Assembly (NCBI GenBank): GCA_018713165.1
Contig: DVFR01000020.1
Span: 24,012-88,011 of the forward strand
Reading direction: 5' to 3'
Length of the DNA: 64,000 bases
DNA from: Candidatus Coproplasma stercoravium
GTDB taxonomy: Bacteria > Bacillota > Clostridia > Christensenellales > Borkfalkiaceae
The notes beneath the pieces were generated by a model. The model had not been told where the DNA came from. It made no database searches and was given only the letters and a program-made list of their open reading frames with translations. Both the position numbers and the translations under genes were made by a program. This document shows positions 1 to 7,759 of this stretch, piece by piece (position 1 is the first letter of the stretch; each line of letters opens with the position of its first letter).

Positions 1-180
1 CCCCTTGCGCCGTTTGAGAATGGCGCGCGGGAGCGTGACTGAGGGATTGTTTGTCGTTGCCAAAGCCAGCCTATAATTCCGAATACGTCGCAGCCTTATC
101 TCCTACAATCCCCCCTTTACTTCCCCCTTTACACAAGGGGGGCTCATGGCAGGGCGTCCCCCTTTGCACAAGGGGGCTCG
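1..180. repeat. Fragments of the CCTCCCTT/GTCACGC intergenic repeat family
   Basis: The first 50 bases carry the GCGTGACTGAGGGATTG end of a repeat found again near 8.75, 35.6, 52.6, 56.9 and 58.9 kb. Two further CCCCCTTT-ACAAGGGGG hairpin arms follow at about 118-180. The short open frame across this stretch has no ribosome site and is made of repeat sequence, so I do not call a gene. Bases 208-240 (TGTCATTCTGAGCGGAGCC) belong to another intergenic repeat type, seen again in inverted form near 13.2 kb. Confidence 0.6.
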
Positions 181-258
181 GGTTGAGAGCAAAAAACATT
201 TACCCCTCTGCTGTCATTCTGAGCGGAGCCGCAGGTGCAGGTTAACTATTACGTGCTG

Positions 259-510
259 CTAATTTATATTGTCGTCGTCGTTGAACAACCCATCAAATAA
301 ATCGTCGGGCGTTATATCGAACAATTTGCATAAGAATACAATCTTTTCATAGTCCAACTCAATCTGACCGCTTTCATATTTAAAATAATCGGTCTGATAT
401 TTACCTAATGCGTCGGCGACTTGCTGCTGCGTCATTCCCATAGCGATTCGCGCCGCTTTCAAATTTTTTCCGACTGCTTCCCTAAGATTTTTTACTTTAC
501 TCTTATCCAT
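259..510 (-). CDS. XRE (Cro/CI-type) helix-turn-helix repressor, 83 aa
   Basis: This is a single-domain DNA-binding regulator. Residues about 14-70 form the five-helix XRE fold, with GMTQQQVADALG as the first part of the helix-turn-helix and YFKYESGQ in the recognition helix; the tail is acidic. It is transcribed away from the small gene at 637, and the gap holds two identical palindromes that are its probable operators. No Shine-Dalgarno sequence precedes the ATG. Instead TATAAT (517-522, minus strand) ends 6 nt before it, so the mRNA should be leaderless, as lambda cI is from PRM. No good -35 box is seen, which would suit self-activation from the operator at 551-569. The regulatory link is inference. 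Confidence 0.85.
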   Translation of the reverse strand: MDKSKVKNLREAVGKNLKAARIAMGMTQQQVADALGKYQTDYFKYESGQIELDYEKIVFLCKLFDITPDDLFDGLFNDDDNIN

Positions 511-516
511 ACCGCA

Positions 517-604
517 ATTATATCCGTTTTACAGCAAATTTTTCTATAAATATAGTAAAAATTACTATAAAACTCTTGATTTATAGTAAAAATTACTATA
601 TAAT
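517..604. promoter_or_regulatory. Divergent promoter region with two identical palindromic operators
   Basis: The 19-bp palindrome TATAGTAA-AAA-TTACTATA occurs at 551-569 and 582-600, with starts 31 bp apart (about three helix turns). The rightward promoter has TTGATT at 576-581 and TATAAT at 599-604 with a 17-bp spacer, so the second operator fills that spacer and a bound repressor would block polymerase. The leftward -10 is ATTATA at 517-522. The natural ligand is the XRE protein encoded at 259-510. Confidence 0.75.
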
Positions 605-636
605 AGAGTTACAAACATACATAAGGAGATAATATT

Positions 637-900
637 ATGTCTGCAATCGAGGATATTTTTTGGAATGCGAGGGGCTACTGCGAAAATATTAAGCCGAGCA
701 AAAAATATTTTGAACAGTTGGAAAAGTGTGCCGACCTGAGCGAAAAACTCGGCGAAGGTTTAAACGAAGAACAAATGAATTTGCTGCGCGAACTTTCAAT
801 CGAGCACGGCGGGTTGGAATCCGAAAGCAACCTCTCACATTTTTCAGAAGGTTTTAAACTCGGGCTCACCCTCGCCGCGGAGAGTTTTTTAAACAAATAG
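637..900 (+). CDS. Small DUF6809-like protein, 87 aa
   Basis: This is a small acidic helical protein with a good AAGGAG site 8 nt before its ATG and a strong promoter overlapped by the XRE operators. The pattern, from LNEEQMNLLREL to the closing FSEGFKLGLTLAAESFL, resembles the DUF6809 family of short Clostridia proteins often found in phages and other mobile elements. That match is from memory of the family pattern. Its function is unknown. Its place opposite a CI-like repressor suggests an early gene of a small mobile element or a host-controlled toxin-like or accessory gene, but no partner is visible. A CATATG palindrome and a bidirectional terminator follow it. Confidence 0.7.
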   Translation: MSAIEDIFWNARGYCENIKPSKKYFEQLEKCADLSEKLGEGLNEEQMNLLRELSIEHGGLESESNLSHFSEGFKLGLTLAAESFLNK

Positions 901-916
901 GTAGATTTTTTAATTA

Positions 917-940
917 ATTGCCCTGCACATATGCCGCAAT
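917..940. repeat. CATATATG-core palindromic repeat (copy)
   Basis: TTGCCCTGCACATATGCCGC followed by AAT. This is a degenerate member of the short palindrome family with TTGCC/GGCAA arms and a CATATG or CATATATG core, found only between genes in this window. Confidence 0.6.
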
Positions 941-961
941 GAACACGCTTTGTATATAAAG

Positions 962-995
962 AGCCCCCGCCGCGCATTCTTGCGCGGCGGGGGCT
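962..995. terminator. Bidirectional intrinsic terminator
   Basis: A 15-bp perfect stem (962-976 with 981-995) with a TTCT loop, flanked by TTTG on the right and by an A/T run on the left. It separates the converging genes at 637 (+) and 1031 (-). Confidence 0.8.
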
Positions 996-1030
996 TTGCC
1001 AAACAATTTTTCGGGCTATGGCGCAATCTT

Positions 1031-2941
1031 TTATGCGTCTACACCCAAGCCTTTATCTACATACTGAATATTGCTGAATGTTGCAACCGTTTCTCTGTTT
1101 GCAAACAGACAAATGTAGTCAAACTCATTATCTCTCGCAGCGAAATCGAAATCGGTATAGGTATTCATGTAGGTGACATCGCCTATGGTGAAACTGGTAT
1201 GAACCGTCTGATTCGTTCTCGTAATCTTAACGGTATAAGTTACTCCCGTTGCAATTGCTGCGGTATTGCTCTCTTTGTTAAGCTTTCCCGATTCGCGACT
1301 GAATAATATGTTGAGAGCGGAATCAGAAGTTACAACACCTGCCGCAACATAATTCGAAGCCAGCGTATCGTCACGCTCGTCTACTAGTATATCGTCGCGA
1401 AGCATTACGCCAAAACCGGTCTGCTTGATACCCGTATAATTTTCGAGCGTAACGTCTACGGTGATTTCAAAATTTCTGTTATGCTCTATCTGCATAAACG
1501 CGGCAGCAAAACCATCGGAAGACGACTGGAATTTTCCCTTATCGTCCGACGAACCAACCTTAAACGTAATGCCGCCTGCAGCATCGGTACCCTGTTCGAT
1601 AATGAAAGGGCTTACGCTATTGCCGCCGAGCGTACCCATTGCCGTGCCGTACCACCCATCGGCTGTAATCGTCCAATTCGCCGACTTATCGGTTGCGGGG
1701 TCGAACGGCGTATAGTCGGGCTCTTTATACTCGGAATTTATGCCTGCCGCATAATCAGCCTCGTAAGTGGGCTTTACAATATCGCCGAGCACATAGTCGC
1801 CGAGAGGGTTATCCGACTTTGCAAGTTCGCTTGCAATGTGGTAAGCGTTCATCTTTGCGCCATACATGTTGGTATGGGTCGTATCCACGCCCGAACGCAC
1901 TCCGTTTTTCGTGGCAGTCCATGCGTGGTAGTCCACAGCCTTATCATAGCCGAGAGCTGCATAGTCGGCCTTTGTTATCGCGGTGAGGTCTACCACCGTC
2001 GTATCCGTAGCCGCACCCAGGTCGCGTATTGCCTTTGCATAATCGCCGCCTGCAAATTCTATATCTCCGACCGTCGCGGTTTCGGTTATATGGGCGCTCG
2101 AACCTTCGTAATTGTCGCTCGAATTTGCCCTGACGATGGGCGTGCAGAGTATGGGCGTTGCGCCGGCGTCTTCGGCAACCTTTATATAATAGTTATAAAG
2201 AGTATAGGCAAACGAAGCAGCCCTGCCGTTTATAAGCGTAGTCGAATCGGTATAGGGCAGATTGGGGTTGGTGTATCTCTCCGTCTCCGCCTTTTCGTCG
2301 TTATGCCCAAAGCCTATTATAATGTAGTCGCCCTCACCTATGCTGTTTACCAGAGTATCGTAGTTATCCTCCGAAAGGAAGCTGTACGAACTTCTGCCGG
2401 AAAGCGCGAGATTGCTAACGGTAACTTTGTCGCTTACAAAATTTTCAAACTGCGTGCCATAGCCGTAGCGCGGCAGATAATATGCATCGCTAAACGAGCA
2501 CACGGTAGAGTCGCCTACAAAATAAACGGTGGTTTCGGGCAGTTCTTCGGGGTCTGTCGCGGGTTCGACGGTATATGTAACAGTATTTGATTTGTCACTG
2601 TCGGAATACTTTTCGTCGTTGCTCGTGGCAACAACGGCAAACGTATAACTTCCGGGGTCACTTATGCTTATCGTATACGAAGTGGCGGTTACGGTACCCG
2701 CAACCGTGTCGCCTTGATAAACGGTGTAGCCGTCGGCATTGGTGACTGCGTTCCACGAAATTACGTTTTCGCTGAGCGATATCTGTGGAGCAGCAAGCTG
2801 AGTAACAGAAGGCGTAGCGTCATCGCCTCCGTTCCCGCCACCGTCTCCGTTGCCGCCTCCGCTGTTATCTGCACAACCGGCAAAAACCGCCGCGCCCATG
2901 CAGGCCGCAACAAAAAGTGAAAATAATTTTTTCTTTTTCAT
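1031..2941 (-). CDS. Secreted lipoprotein SGNH esterase (rhamnogalacturonan acetylesterase-like), 636 aa
   Basis: This surface lipoprotein probably removes acetyl groups from plant or host polysaccharide outside the cell. A signal peptide ends in the lipobox VFAGC (C23), followed by a Gly/Asn/Asp linker. Residues about 50-126 look like a fibronectin type III module. The SGNH domain runs from about 138 to 375: GDST with nucleophile S145, GHND at 212-215, and D353-x-x-H356 in DTTHTN. These are the block I, III and V residues of CE12-like rhamnogalacturonan acetylesterases. Residues about 420-630 form a beta-rich region resembling a concanavalin-like carbohydrate-binding module. The start has an AAGGGGG site. 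It stands alone between two terminators. The esterase fold is well supported; the exact substrate is inferred. Confidence 0.85.
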   Translation of the reverse strand: MKKKKLFSLFVAACMGAAVFAGCADNSGGGNGDGGGNGGDDATPSVTQLAAPQISLSENVISWNAVTNADGYTVYQGDTVAGTVTATSYTISISDPGSYTFAVVATSNDEKYSDSDKSNTVTYTVEPATDPEELPETTVYFVGDSTVCSFSDAYYLPRYGYGTQFENFVSDKVTVSNLALSGRSSYSFLSEDNYDTLVNSIGEGDYIIIGFGHNDEKAETERYTNPNLPYTDSTTLINGRAASFAYTLYNYYIKVAEDAGATPILCTPIVRANSSDNYEGSSAHITETATVGDIEFAGGDYAKAIRDLGAATDTTVVDLTAITKADYAALGYDKAVDYHAWTATKNGVRSGVDTTHTNMYGAKMNAYHIASELAKSDNPLGDYVLGDIVKPTYEADYAAGINSEYKEPDYTPFDPATDKSANWTITADGWYGTAMGTLGGNSVSPFIIEQGTDAAGGITFKVGSSDDKGKFQSSSDGFAAAFMQIEHNRNFEITVDVTLENYTGIKQTGFGVMLRDDILVDERDDTLASNYVAAGVVTSDSALNILFSRESGKLNKESNTAAIATGVTYTVKITRTNQTVHTSFTIGDVTYMNTYTDFDFAARDNEFDYICLFANRETVATFSNIQYVDKGLGVDA

Positions 2942-3044
2942 CTTATCCCCCTTGTTAAATTTGATACTATATATATTTTACGACACTTTTTGTCAGCAGT
3001 CAAATGTTATTCGCTATCAAAAACAGAAATATTTTCACAAACAG

Positions 3045-3076
3045 TAAGCCGTGGCGGCTTTTGCCGCCACGGCTTA
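3045..3076 (-). terminator. Intrinsic terminator after the aldose epimerase gene
   Basis: A 14-bp perfect stem (3045-3058 with 3063-3076) with a TTTT loop, directly downstream of the gene ending at 3096 on the minus strand. Confidence 0.7.
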
Positions 3077-3095
3077 TTTAATATACATTTTAAAA

Positions 3096-3920
3096 TCAGT
3101 CTTTATCCACGGAGAGCGTGTACGAAAATTCGCTACCTGCCCCGCGGTCAAAATTCATGAACGGCTTTAACGAGAGCTCGCGCGGGAAGGCGGGGTTATC
3201 GTTTATGCCCCACCACGGCTCCACGCACACATAGTCGCCGCCCTCTTCGTTCGACCAGAACGCAAACAGCGGGCAGTCCGACCTGTACGCATAGGTATAT
3301 CCGTCCTGCGTGCGCGCATATATCGCACCGCCCGAGAGCGAGCCGAGCTGAAAGGTTTTGCACTCTTTAAAGAACGCCTTGTCGGCGACGAATCTTTTAA
3401 GGTGCGGCATTGCCGCCGCGCCGCCTTCGAGCGGATATATTACGGGGTGTTCCTCGTTTTCAAACTCAATCACCGCACTGCCGCCCGGCGCATACATGCC
3501 GGGGTGCCCGCCGACATAAAAGGGCATAACGCCGCCCTTTGAACGCACGAAGTAGGTAATTTTTACCGAATTTTTTATAAGCTCGTAGCTCACCGAAAAA
3601 TCAAACTCAAACGGGTAGCTTTTAAGCGTTTCAGAATCGGACGAGAACGAAAGCGTAAGCTTGTTTTCGCCGATTTTCTCCGCCGAAAGGCGCGCATAGC
3701 GCGCAAGTCCGTGCGACTTTAATTCATAAGTTTTGCCGCACACCTCGAACGGCGCGGCGTGACCGATTATCGGAAATATCACGACGTCGCGGCTCTTCCA
3801 CGCCTCGCCGCCCTGCCACAGCCGTTCTTCGCCCGAAGGCTTGTACACGAGCGAGTGCATCGCGCCGCCCTCGTCGTTTACCGTAAGTTTTAAAAATTCG
3901 TTTTCAATAGAATGAAGCAT
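3096..3920 (-). CDS. Aldose 1-epimerase (galactose mutarotase) family protein
   Basis: This cytoplasmic enzyme of about 274 aa interconverts alpha and beta anomers of a hexose or hexose-6-phosphate. The beta-sandwich family pattern is clear: an N-terminal segment beginning ENEFLKLTVNDEGGAMHSL, the motif GGHPG around the middle (catalytic His region) and VEPWWG near the end, where the general-base Glu is expected. The open frame extends 20 codons further upstream, but the ATG at 3918-3920 has a strong GAAGGGGG site and matches the family start, so I use that. It lies downstream of the HIT gene after a 157-bp gap full of GCGCAACGCGC repeats. The sugar specificity cannot be read from sequence. 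Confidence 0.85.
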   Translation of the reverse strand: MLHSIENEFLKLTVNDEGGAMHSLVYKPSGEERLWQGGEAWKSRDVVIFPIIGHAAPFEVCGKTYELKSHGLARYARLSAEKIGENKLTLSFSSDSETLKSYPFEFDFSVSYELIKNSVKITYFVRSKGGVMPFYVGGHPGMYAPGGSAVIEFENEEHPVIYPLEGGAAAMPHLKRFVADKAFFKECKTFQLGSLSGGAIYARTQDGYTYAYRSDCPLFAFWSNEEGGDYVCVEPWWGINDNPAFPRELSLKPFMNFDRGAGSEFSYTLSVDKD

Positions 3921-3929
3921 ATTTTCCCC

Positions 3930-4075
3930 CTTCAAGGCGCAACGCGCCTTAACTTTGCGCAGTATTGCGCAAATCACCACATACGCCGCAAGGCGTATTC
4001 ATTACGCGCGCAACGCGCTCATAACTTTTTAACGCGCAACGCGCCTTAACTTATCATGCGCGCCGTTCTGGCGCA
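3930..4075. repeat. Cluster of short GCGCAACGCGC palindromes
   Basis: Three AAGGCGCAACGCGCCTT-like units occur near 3933-3950, 4006-4022 and 4031-4048, with related GC-rich inverted sequences between them. Similar sequence is seen at 7591-7612. No reading frame uses this stretch. It may act as a transcript-stabilising or attenuating set of hairpins between the HIT and epimerase genes. Confidence 0.5.
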
Positions 4076-4077
4076 TT

Positions 4078-4416
4078 TTACCAATCGAGTTGCTCCCCGC
4101 CGAGAATGTGTATGTGCAGGTGGAAAACGCTCTGCCCTGCGTCCTCGCCCTGGTTCACCACAAGGCGATATCCCTTTTCGCATCCGTTTTGCGCGGCGAT
4201 TGCGGGAATTTTTACGAGCATGTATTTAACGAGCTCCGCACGGTCTTCGTCCATTTCGGAGAGAAGTTTGAAGTGGTCTTTGGGCACGGCGAGAAGATGT
4301 ACCTTCGCCTTGGGTTCGATGTCCTTAAACACGAGCATTTTATCGTCTTCATACACCTTTGCAGAGGGAATCTCGCCCCTTATTATTTTACAGAAAAGGC
4401 AATCGTCTTTAAGCAT
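4078..4416 (-). CDS. HIT-family nucleoside phosphoramidase-like hydrolase, 112 aa
   Basis: This small histidine-triad protein acts on adenosine phosphoramidates or similar nucleotides (HinT branch). The CLFCKIIRGEIP N-terminus carries a Cys pair, and the catalytic HLHIHI triad lies near the C-terminus. The length is normal for HinT. The open frame begins 23 codons earlier, but the ATG at 4414-4416 has an AAGGAG site at the right distance. It follows mtaB by 85 bp on the same strand, and prmA-rsmE-mtaB-HIT is a frequent Firmicutes order, so it is probably the fourth gene of that operon. Confidence 0.9.
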   Translation of the reverse strand: MLKDDCLFCKIIRGEIPSAKVYEDDKMLVFKDIEPKAKVHLLAVPKDHFKLLSEMDEDRAELVKYMLVKIPAIAAQNGCEKGYRLVVNQGEDAGQSVFHLHIHILGGEQLDW

Positions 4417-4501
4417 AAAATTCTCCTTTTTGTCTGATTTTTTAAGCAGAAAAATGCCGTTATTTGCGGCATATTCCCGCACCAATTCGGTTATTTTAAA
4501 T

Positions 4502-5743
4502 TTACTCTACGGGTTTCGCAAGCGCGCCGCCCTCGCGCAGGGCGGTGAGCTCTACGTTTAAAATTTCGCCCGTATGGCGGCCTTTGAGCCACACTTTTAT
4601 GTAGTTAGGGGTGTAGCCCGCGGTATATTCGCCCTCAGTATCCTCAAAAATCACCGACCGGACGGTGCCGATAAAGCGGGAAATATACTTCTCCTCCGCC
4701 GCCCTGCCCGCGGCGAGCAGTTTGTGAAGGCGCGCCTCCTTTATATCGTGCGGCGTATCCTTCATTTTATAGGCGACGGTGCCCTCGCGCGGGGAAAAGG
4801 CAAAGGCATGCACGCGGGCAAGCCCCGCCTCTTCTATTATAGAGAGGCTATCGCAAAAATCTTCGTCGGTCTCTCCCGGGAAACCCGCGATAATGTCGGT
4901 AGTAATCGCCGCGTCGGGGAAAAAATTATATATCAGTGCGCATTTTTCAAGGTATTCGGCGCGCGTGTAGCGGCGGTTCATCTTTTTCAAAACGGCGTTG
5001 CTCCCGCTCTGGAGCGAAAGATGAAACTGCGGCGCAAAATTTTTCAGGTTTTTGCAGGCGGAGAGCAGTTTTTCGTCTATCACGTTGCACTCGATAGAGC
5101 CGAGGCGTATGCGCTTATCCGTATCCGCGAGCATGCCCAAAAGGTCTGCAAGCCCCTTTCCGTCGCAGGAATACGCAGAGATGTTAATTCCCGTAAGCAC
5201 GACCTCGGGGCAGGAACTGTGCATAACTTCGCACACGACCTCCTCTGCGGCGCGGCTGCGCACCCTGCCGCGCAGGTAGGGTATTACGCAGTAACTGCAA
5301 AAATTGTTGCATCCGTCCTCTATCTTAACGAACGCGCGCGTGCGCGCCTGGGCGGGTTCGGGCAGGTTTTCATACCCCTGCGAATTGAAAGAACAGGCAT
5401 ATTCTGCGTCCAATTCGGCAGCAAGCGCCGAGATGAGCTCATTTTTTCTGCGCGCCCCGCCCACATAGTAAACGCCCTTGTCCGCAAAGGAATTTTTATC
5501 CTTTTCGGAGGCGCAGCCAACTACGAAAATTTTCGCTTTATCATTGAATTTGCGTGCGCGTGTGACAAGCTGGCGGCTCTTTTTTTCAGCCTCGCGCGTG
5601 ACGGCGCAGGTGTTTAAAACGTATATATCCGCGGGGCAAAGCTTATTTTCCACCTCAACGCCCCAGCTTTTGAGCGCCGCGGCGACGGATGCCGACTCCA
5701 CCTCGTTCACCTTACAGCCGAGCGTAAATATGCAGGCCTTCAT
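4502..5743 (-). CDS. mtaB: MtaB tRNA t6A37 methylthiotransferase, 413 aa
   Basis: This is a radical-SAM enzyme that adds a methylthio group to N6-threonylcarbamoyladenosine at position 37 of ANN-decoding tRNAs, improving decoding accuracy. The N-terminal UPF0004 domain has the three cluster cysteines C10 (TLGCKVN), C46 and C77. The radical-SAM core has C145-x3-C149-x2-C152 (GCNNFCSYC). The C-terminal TRAM-like region ends the protein. The N-terminal TLGCKVNEVES pattern separates MtaB from MiaB and RimO. Its ATG overlaps the rsmE stop by 4 bp, so translation is likely coupled. Confidence 0.95.
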   Translation of the reverse strand: MKACIFTLGCKVNEVESASVAAALKSWGVEVENKLCPADIYVLNTCAVTREAEKKSRQLVTRARKFNDKAKIFVVGCASEKDKNSFADKGVYYVGGARRKNELISALAAELDAEYACSFNSQGYENLPEPAQARTRAFVKIEDGCNNFCSYCVIPYLRGRVRSRAAEEVVCEVMHSSCPEVVLTGINISAYSCDGKGLADLLGMLADTDKRIRLGSIECNVIDEKLLSACKNLKNFAPQFHLSLQSGSNAVLKKMNRRYTRAEYLEKCALIYNFFPDAAITTDIIAGFPGETDEDFCDSLSIIEEAGLARVHAFAFSPREGTVAYKMKDTPHDIKEARLHKLLAAGRAAEEKYISRFIGTVRSVIFEDTEGEYTAGYTPNYIKVWLKGRHTGEILNVELTALREGGALAKPVE

Positions 5744-6474
5744 TCCATCTCTCCGAGTTCAAAAAGTACGATTGCGCTGAGCGCTATCGCCGCCGTTTCG
5801 GCGCGCAATATGCGCTTGCCGAGGGTTATCCCATTAAAACCATATTTTTCGCGCGCGAGCGCGTATTCCTCTTCGGCAAAGCCGCCCTCGCTGCCCACGA
5901 CTATGGCGGTTGAGCCCGTTAATTTGCGCATATCTGCCTGCGAATTGTGTTCAAACTCGCACGCAAACAACTTATTTTCGTAGCCTTCGGCAGATGCGAG
6001 CGCGTCTTCAAACCTCTCGAAAATTTCGACTTTGGGCGCAACGGAGCGCATGCACTGCTTCGTCGCCTCGCGCGCGACCTTATTCAAGCGTTCAAGTTTG
6101 GAGCCCGTGAGATATGCGGCGCAATACTTTGAGCCGAACACGCCTATCGACGATACGCCGAGCTCCGTCGCCTTCTGCACGATAAGCTCGGTCTTGTCGC
6201 CCTTCAAAGCGCCGCACAAAAGGCGCACCTTCGTTTTCGGCTCCTTGTCGCCGACGGTGAAGCCCGTGATATGCGCCGTCATCGAGCGCTTGCCGCAGGC
6301 GGCTATTATTGCCGAGTACTCCCGTCCGCTGCCGTCTAAAAGGGTAATCTCCGCGCCGACGGAAAGCCGCAGAACGTTTTTTGCATGGTTGAACTGCTCG
6401 CCTTCGAGCTCAACCTCGCCTGATTTCGGATAATCTATTATATTTTCGGTTAAAAATCTCTTCGGTGCTGACAT
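5740..6474 (-). CDS. rsmE: RsmE 16S rRNA m3U1498 methyltransferase, 244 aa
   Basis: This SPOUT-class (trefoil-knot) methyltransferase modifies U1498 of 16S rRNA. The N-terminal PUA-like segment contains QFNHAKNVLRL. The knot region has VGSEGGF and LGKRILRAETAA, both diagnostic of RsmE. The frame could begin 11 codons earlier at 6507, but that ATG lies inside a CATATG palindrome repeat, so I use the ATG at 6472-6474, which starts the family-like SAPKRFL sequence. Its ribosome site is weak. It lies between prmA and mtaB and overlaps the latter. Confidence 0.93.
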   Translation of the reverse strand: MSAPKRFLTENIIDYPKSGEVELEGEQFNHAKNVLRLSVGAEITLLDGSGREYSAIIAACGKRSMTAHITGFTVGDKEPKTKVRLLCGALKGDKTELIVQKATELGVSSIGVFGSKYCAAYLTGSKLERLNKVAREATKQCMRSVAPKVEIFERFEDALASAEGYENKLFACEFEHNSQADMRKLTGSTAIVVGSEGGFAEEEYALAREKYGFNGITLGKRILRAETAAIALSAIVLFELGEME

Positions 6475-6495
6475 TATTTTACTCTGTATTTTAAA

Positions 6496-6520
6496 ATTGC
6501 CCCGCACATATGCGGCAACT
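6496..6520. repeat. CATATATG-core palindromic repeat (copy)
   Basis: ATTGCCCCGCACATATGCGG followed by CAACT, just upstream of rsmE. It has created a false upstream start codon for that gene. A second inverted sequence at 6555-6596 resembles hairpin A of the structured repeat family (TCACG...AAAAAG arms). Confidence 0.65.
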
Positions 6521-6597
6521 ACTGCATTTTAATTGAGGGAACGCCCCCAAAAATCACGTAAAAAGATTTGCGTCACCGGCAAAGCTTTTTCGTGAAC

Positions 6598-7539
6598 TTA
6601 TTTTTTAAACGCGCAGGCGTACCACTCGCCTTTATTTACAGTTTTTATGTGCTCAAATCCTACGGCGGCAAACGTCTGCAATACGCCACTGAGCTTTTCC
6701 TTTATTATGCCCGAAAGTATGAGCGTGCCACCCTCCCTCACGTGTGCGGGCAGAGTGGGCGCAAGGCGGCACAAAACGTCGGCGGTGATGTTCGCAAGCG
6801 CGATATCCGCCACTATCTCGCTCTCGCCTATAAGGTCGGTGCGCTTTACCGTGCACTTATCCGCCACGCCGTTGAGCTTGCAGTTGTGCGCCGCGCTGTC
6901 GGTCGCGACGGGGTCGATATCGGTGAGATACGCGCTCTTCGCACCCAAAAGGACGGCAGATATGCCCAAAATACCGCTTCCGCAACCCACGTCGAGGCAC
7001 ACGCTTTGCGGCGTTAAATACTCCTGCAAAAGCTCGAGGCACATGGAGGTGGTTTCGTGCTCGCCCGTGCCGAACGCCATGTTGCTGTCGAGCAACACGG
7101 TCACCTCTTCGGGCTGTTTTTCGTACTTTATCCACTCGGGCACCACCACTACCCTGCCGCCAATGTGTATGGGGCGGAAGTGTTTGCGCCATATCTCAAT
7201 CCAGTCGTCGCCCTCCACCGTGCGCGTTGTTATCTCCAGCGAGCCGAGCGGCATACAGCCGCCGCAATTTTCGCGCATTTCGTCGATATCGGCGCGTATC
7301 TGCGGCATATATGCGGGCGTATCTTCAACGGTGATGAACGCCTTTACGAGCGCTTCGCCCGTGTCGCGGGTGAGCTCCTCGTCCATATAGTCCCAATACA
7401 TAACCTTGTCGCGCTGGAGCGCGATTACGTCTTTGACGTCGGAGATTGCCACGCCGTAGTTTGAATAGCGCCATAAAATATCTGCGACGAGCTCGCTGCC
7501 CTCGCTTGTGGTGTGAACGGTGACTTCTGTAAACTTCAT
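6598..7539 (-). CDS. prmA: PrmA ribosomal protein L11 methyltransferase, 313 aa
   Basis: PrmA trimethylates ribosomal protein L11 using S-adenosylmethionine. An N-terminal substrate-recognition domain is followed by a Rossmann methyltransferase with LDVGCGSGILGI (SAM-binding glycine loop), TDIDP (acidic loop binding the ribose) and ANITADVL (the NxxA/N-type catalytic motif IV). The MAFGTGEH segment just before the glycine loop is typical of PrmA. The start has a TAGGA site. It is the first gene of the prmA-rsmE-mtaB-HIT operon and has its own promoter at 7621-7649. Confidence 0.95.
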   Translation of the reverse strand: MKFTEVTVHTTSEGSELVADILWRYSNYGVAISDVKDVIALQRDKVMYWDYMDEELTRDTGEALVKAFITVEDTPAYMPQIRADIDEMRENCGGCMPLGSLEITTRTVEGDDWIEIWRKHFRPIHIGGRVVVVPEWIKYEKQPEEVTVLLDSNMAFGTGEHETTSMCLELLQEYLTPQSVCLDVGCGSGILGISAVLLGAKSAYLTDIDPVATDSAAHNCKLNGVADKCTVKRTDLIGESEIVADIALANITADVLCRLAPTLPAHVREGGTLILSGIIKEKLSGVLQTFAAVGFEHIKTVNKGEWYACAFKK

Positions 7540-7620
7540 AGATATTTTCCTAAAACGCGCCGCCCTGTGGCGGCTTTTTGTTTTTTAACGCGCCGCAACG
7601 CGCGGCGCTTTCTTTATAAT

Positions 7621-7649
7621 ATTGTAACACCCCGCGGGCCGATTTGCAA
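7621..7649 (-). promoter_or_regulatory. Promoter of the prmA operon
   Basis: Minus-strand TTGCAA (7644-7649), 17-bp spacer, TACAAT (7621-7626). The predicted leader of about 75 nt contains a GC-rich hairpin (about 7591-7612). Confidence 0.65.
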
Positions 7650-7698
7650 GCATTTGCAAAAGCGGCTCTTTGTTACCCCGATAATCTTTGGCTTACAA

Positions 7699-7742
7699 AA
7701 CCCCCTTTGGCTTTTGCACAACTGCAAAAGCCAAAGGGGGTT
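7699..7742. terminator. Long perfect hairpin, probable terminator of the flavoprotein gene
   Basis: A 20-bp perfect stem (7699-7718 with 7723-7742) with a CAAC loop. It ends in only four T residues on the minus strand, so terminator function is likely but not certain. Confidence 0.65.
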
Positions 7743-7759
7743 ACATATATAATTTAACT

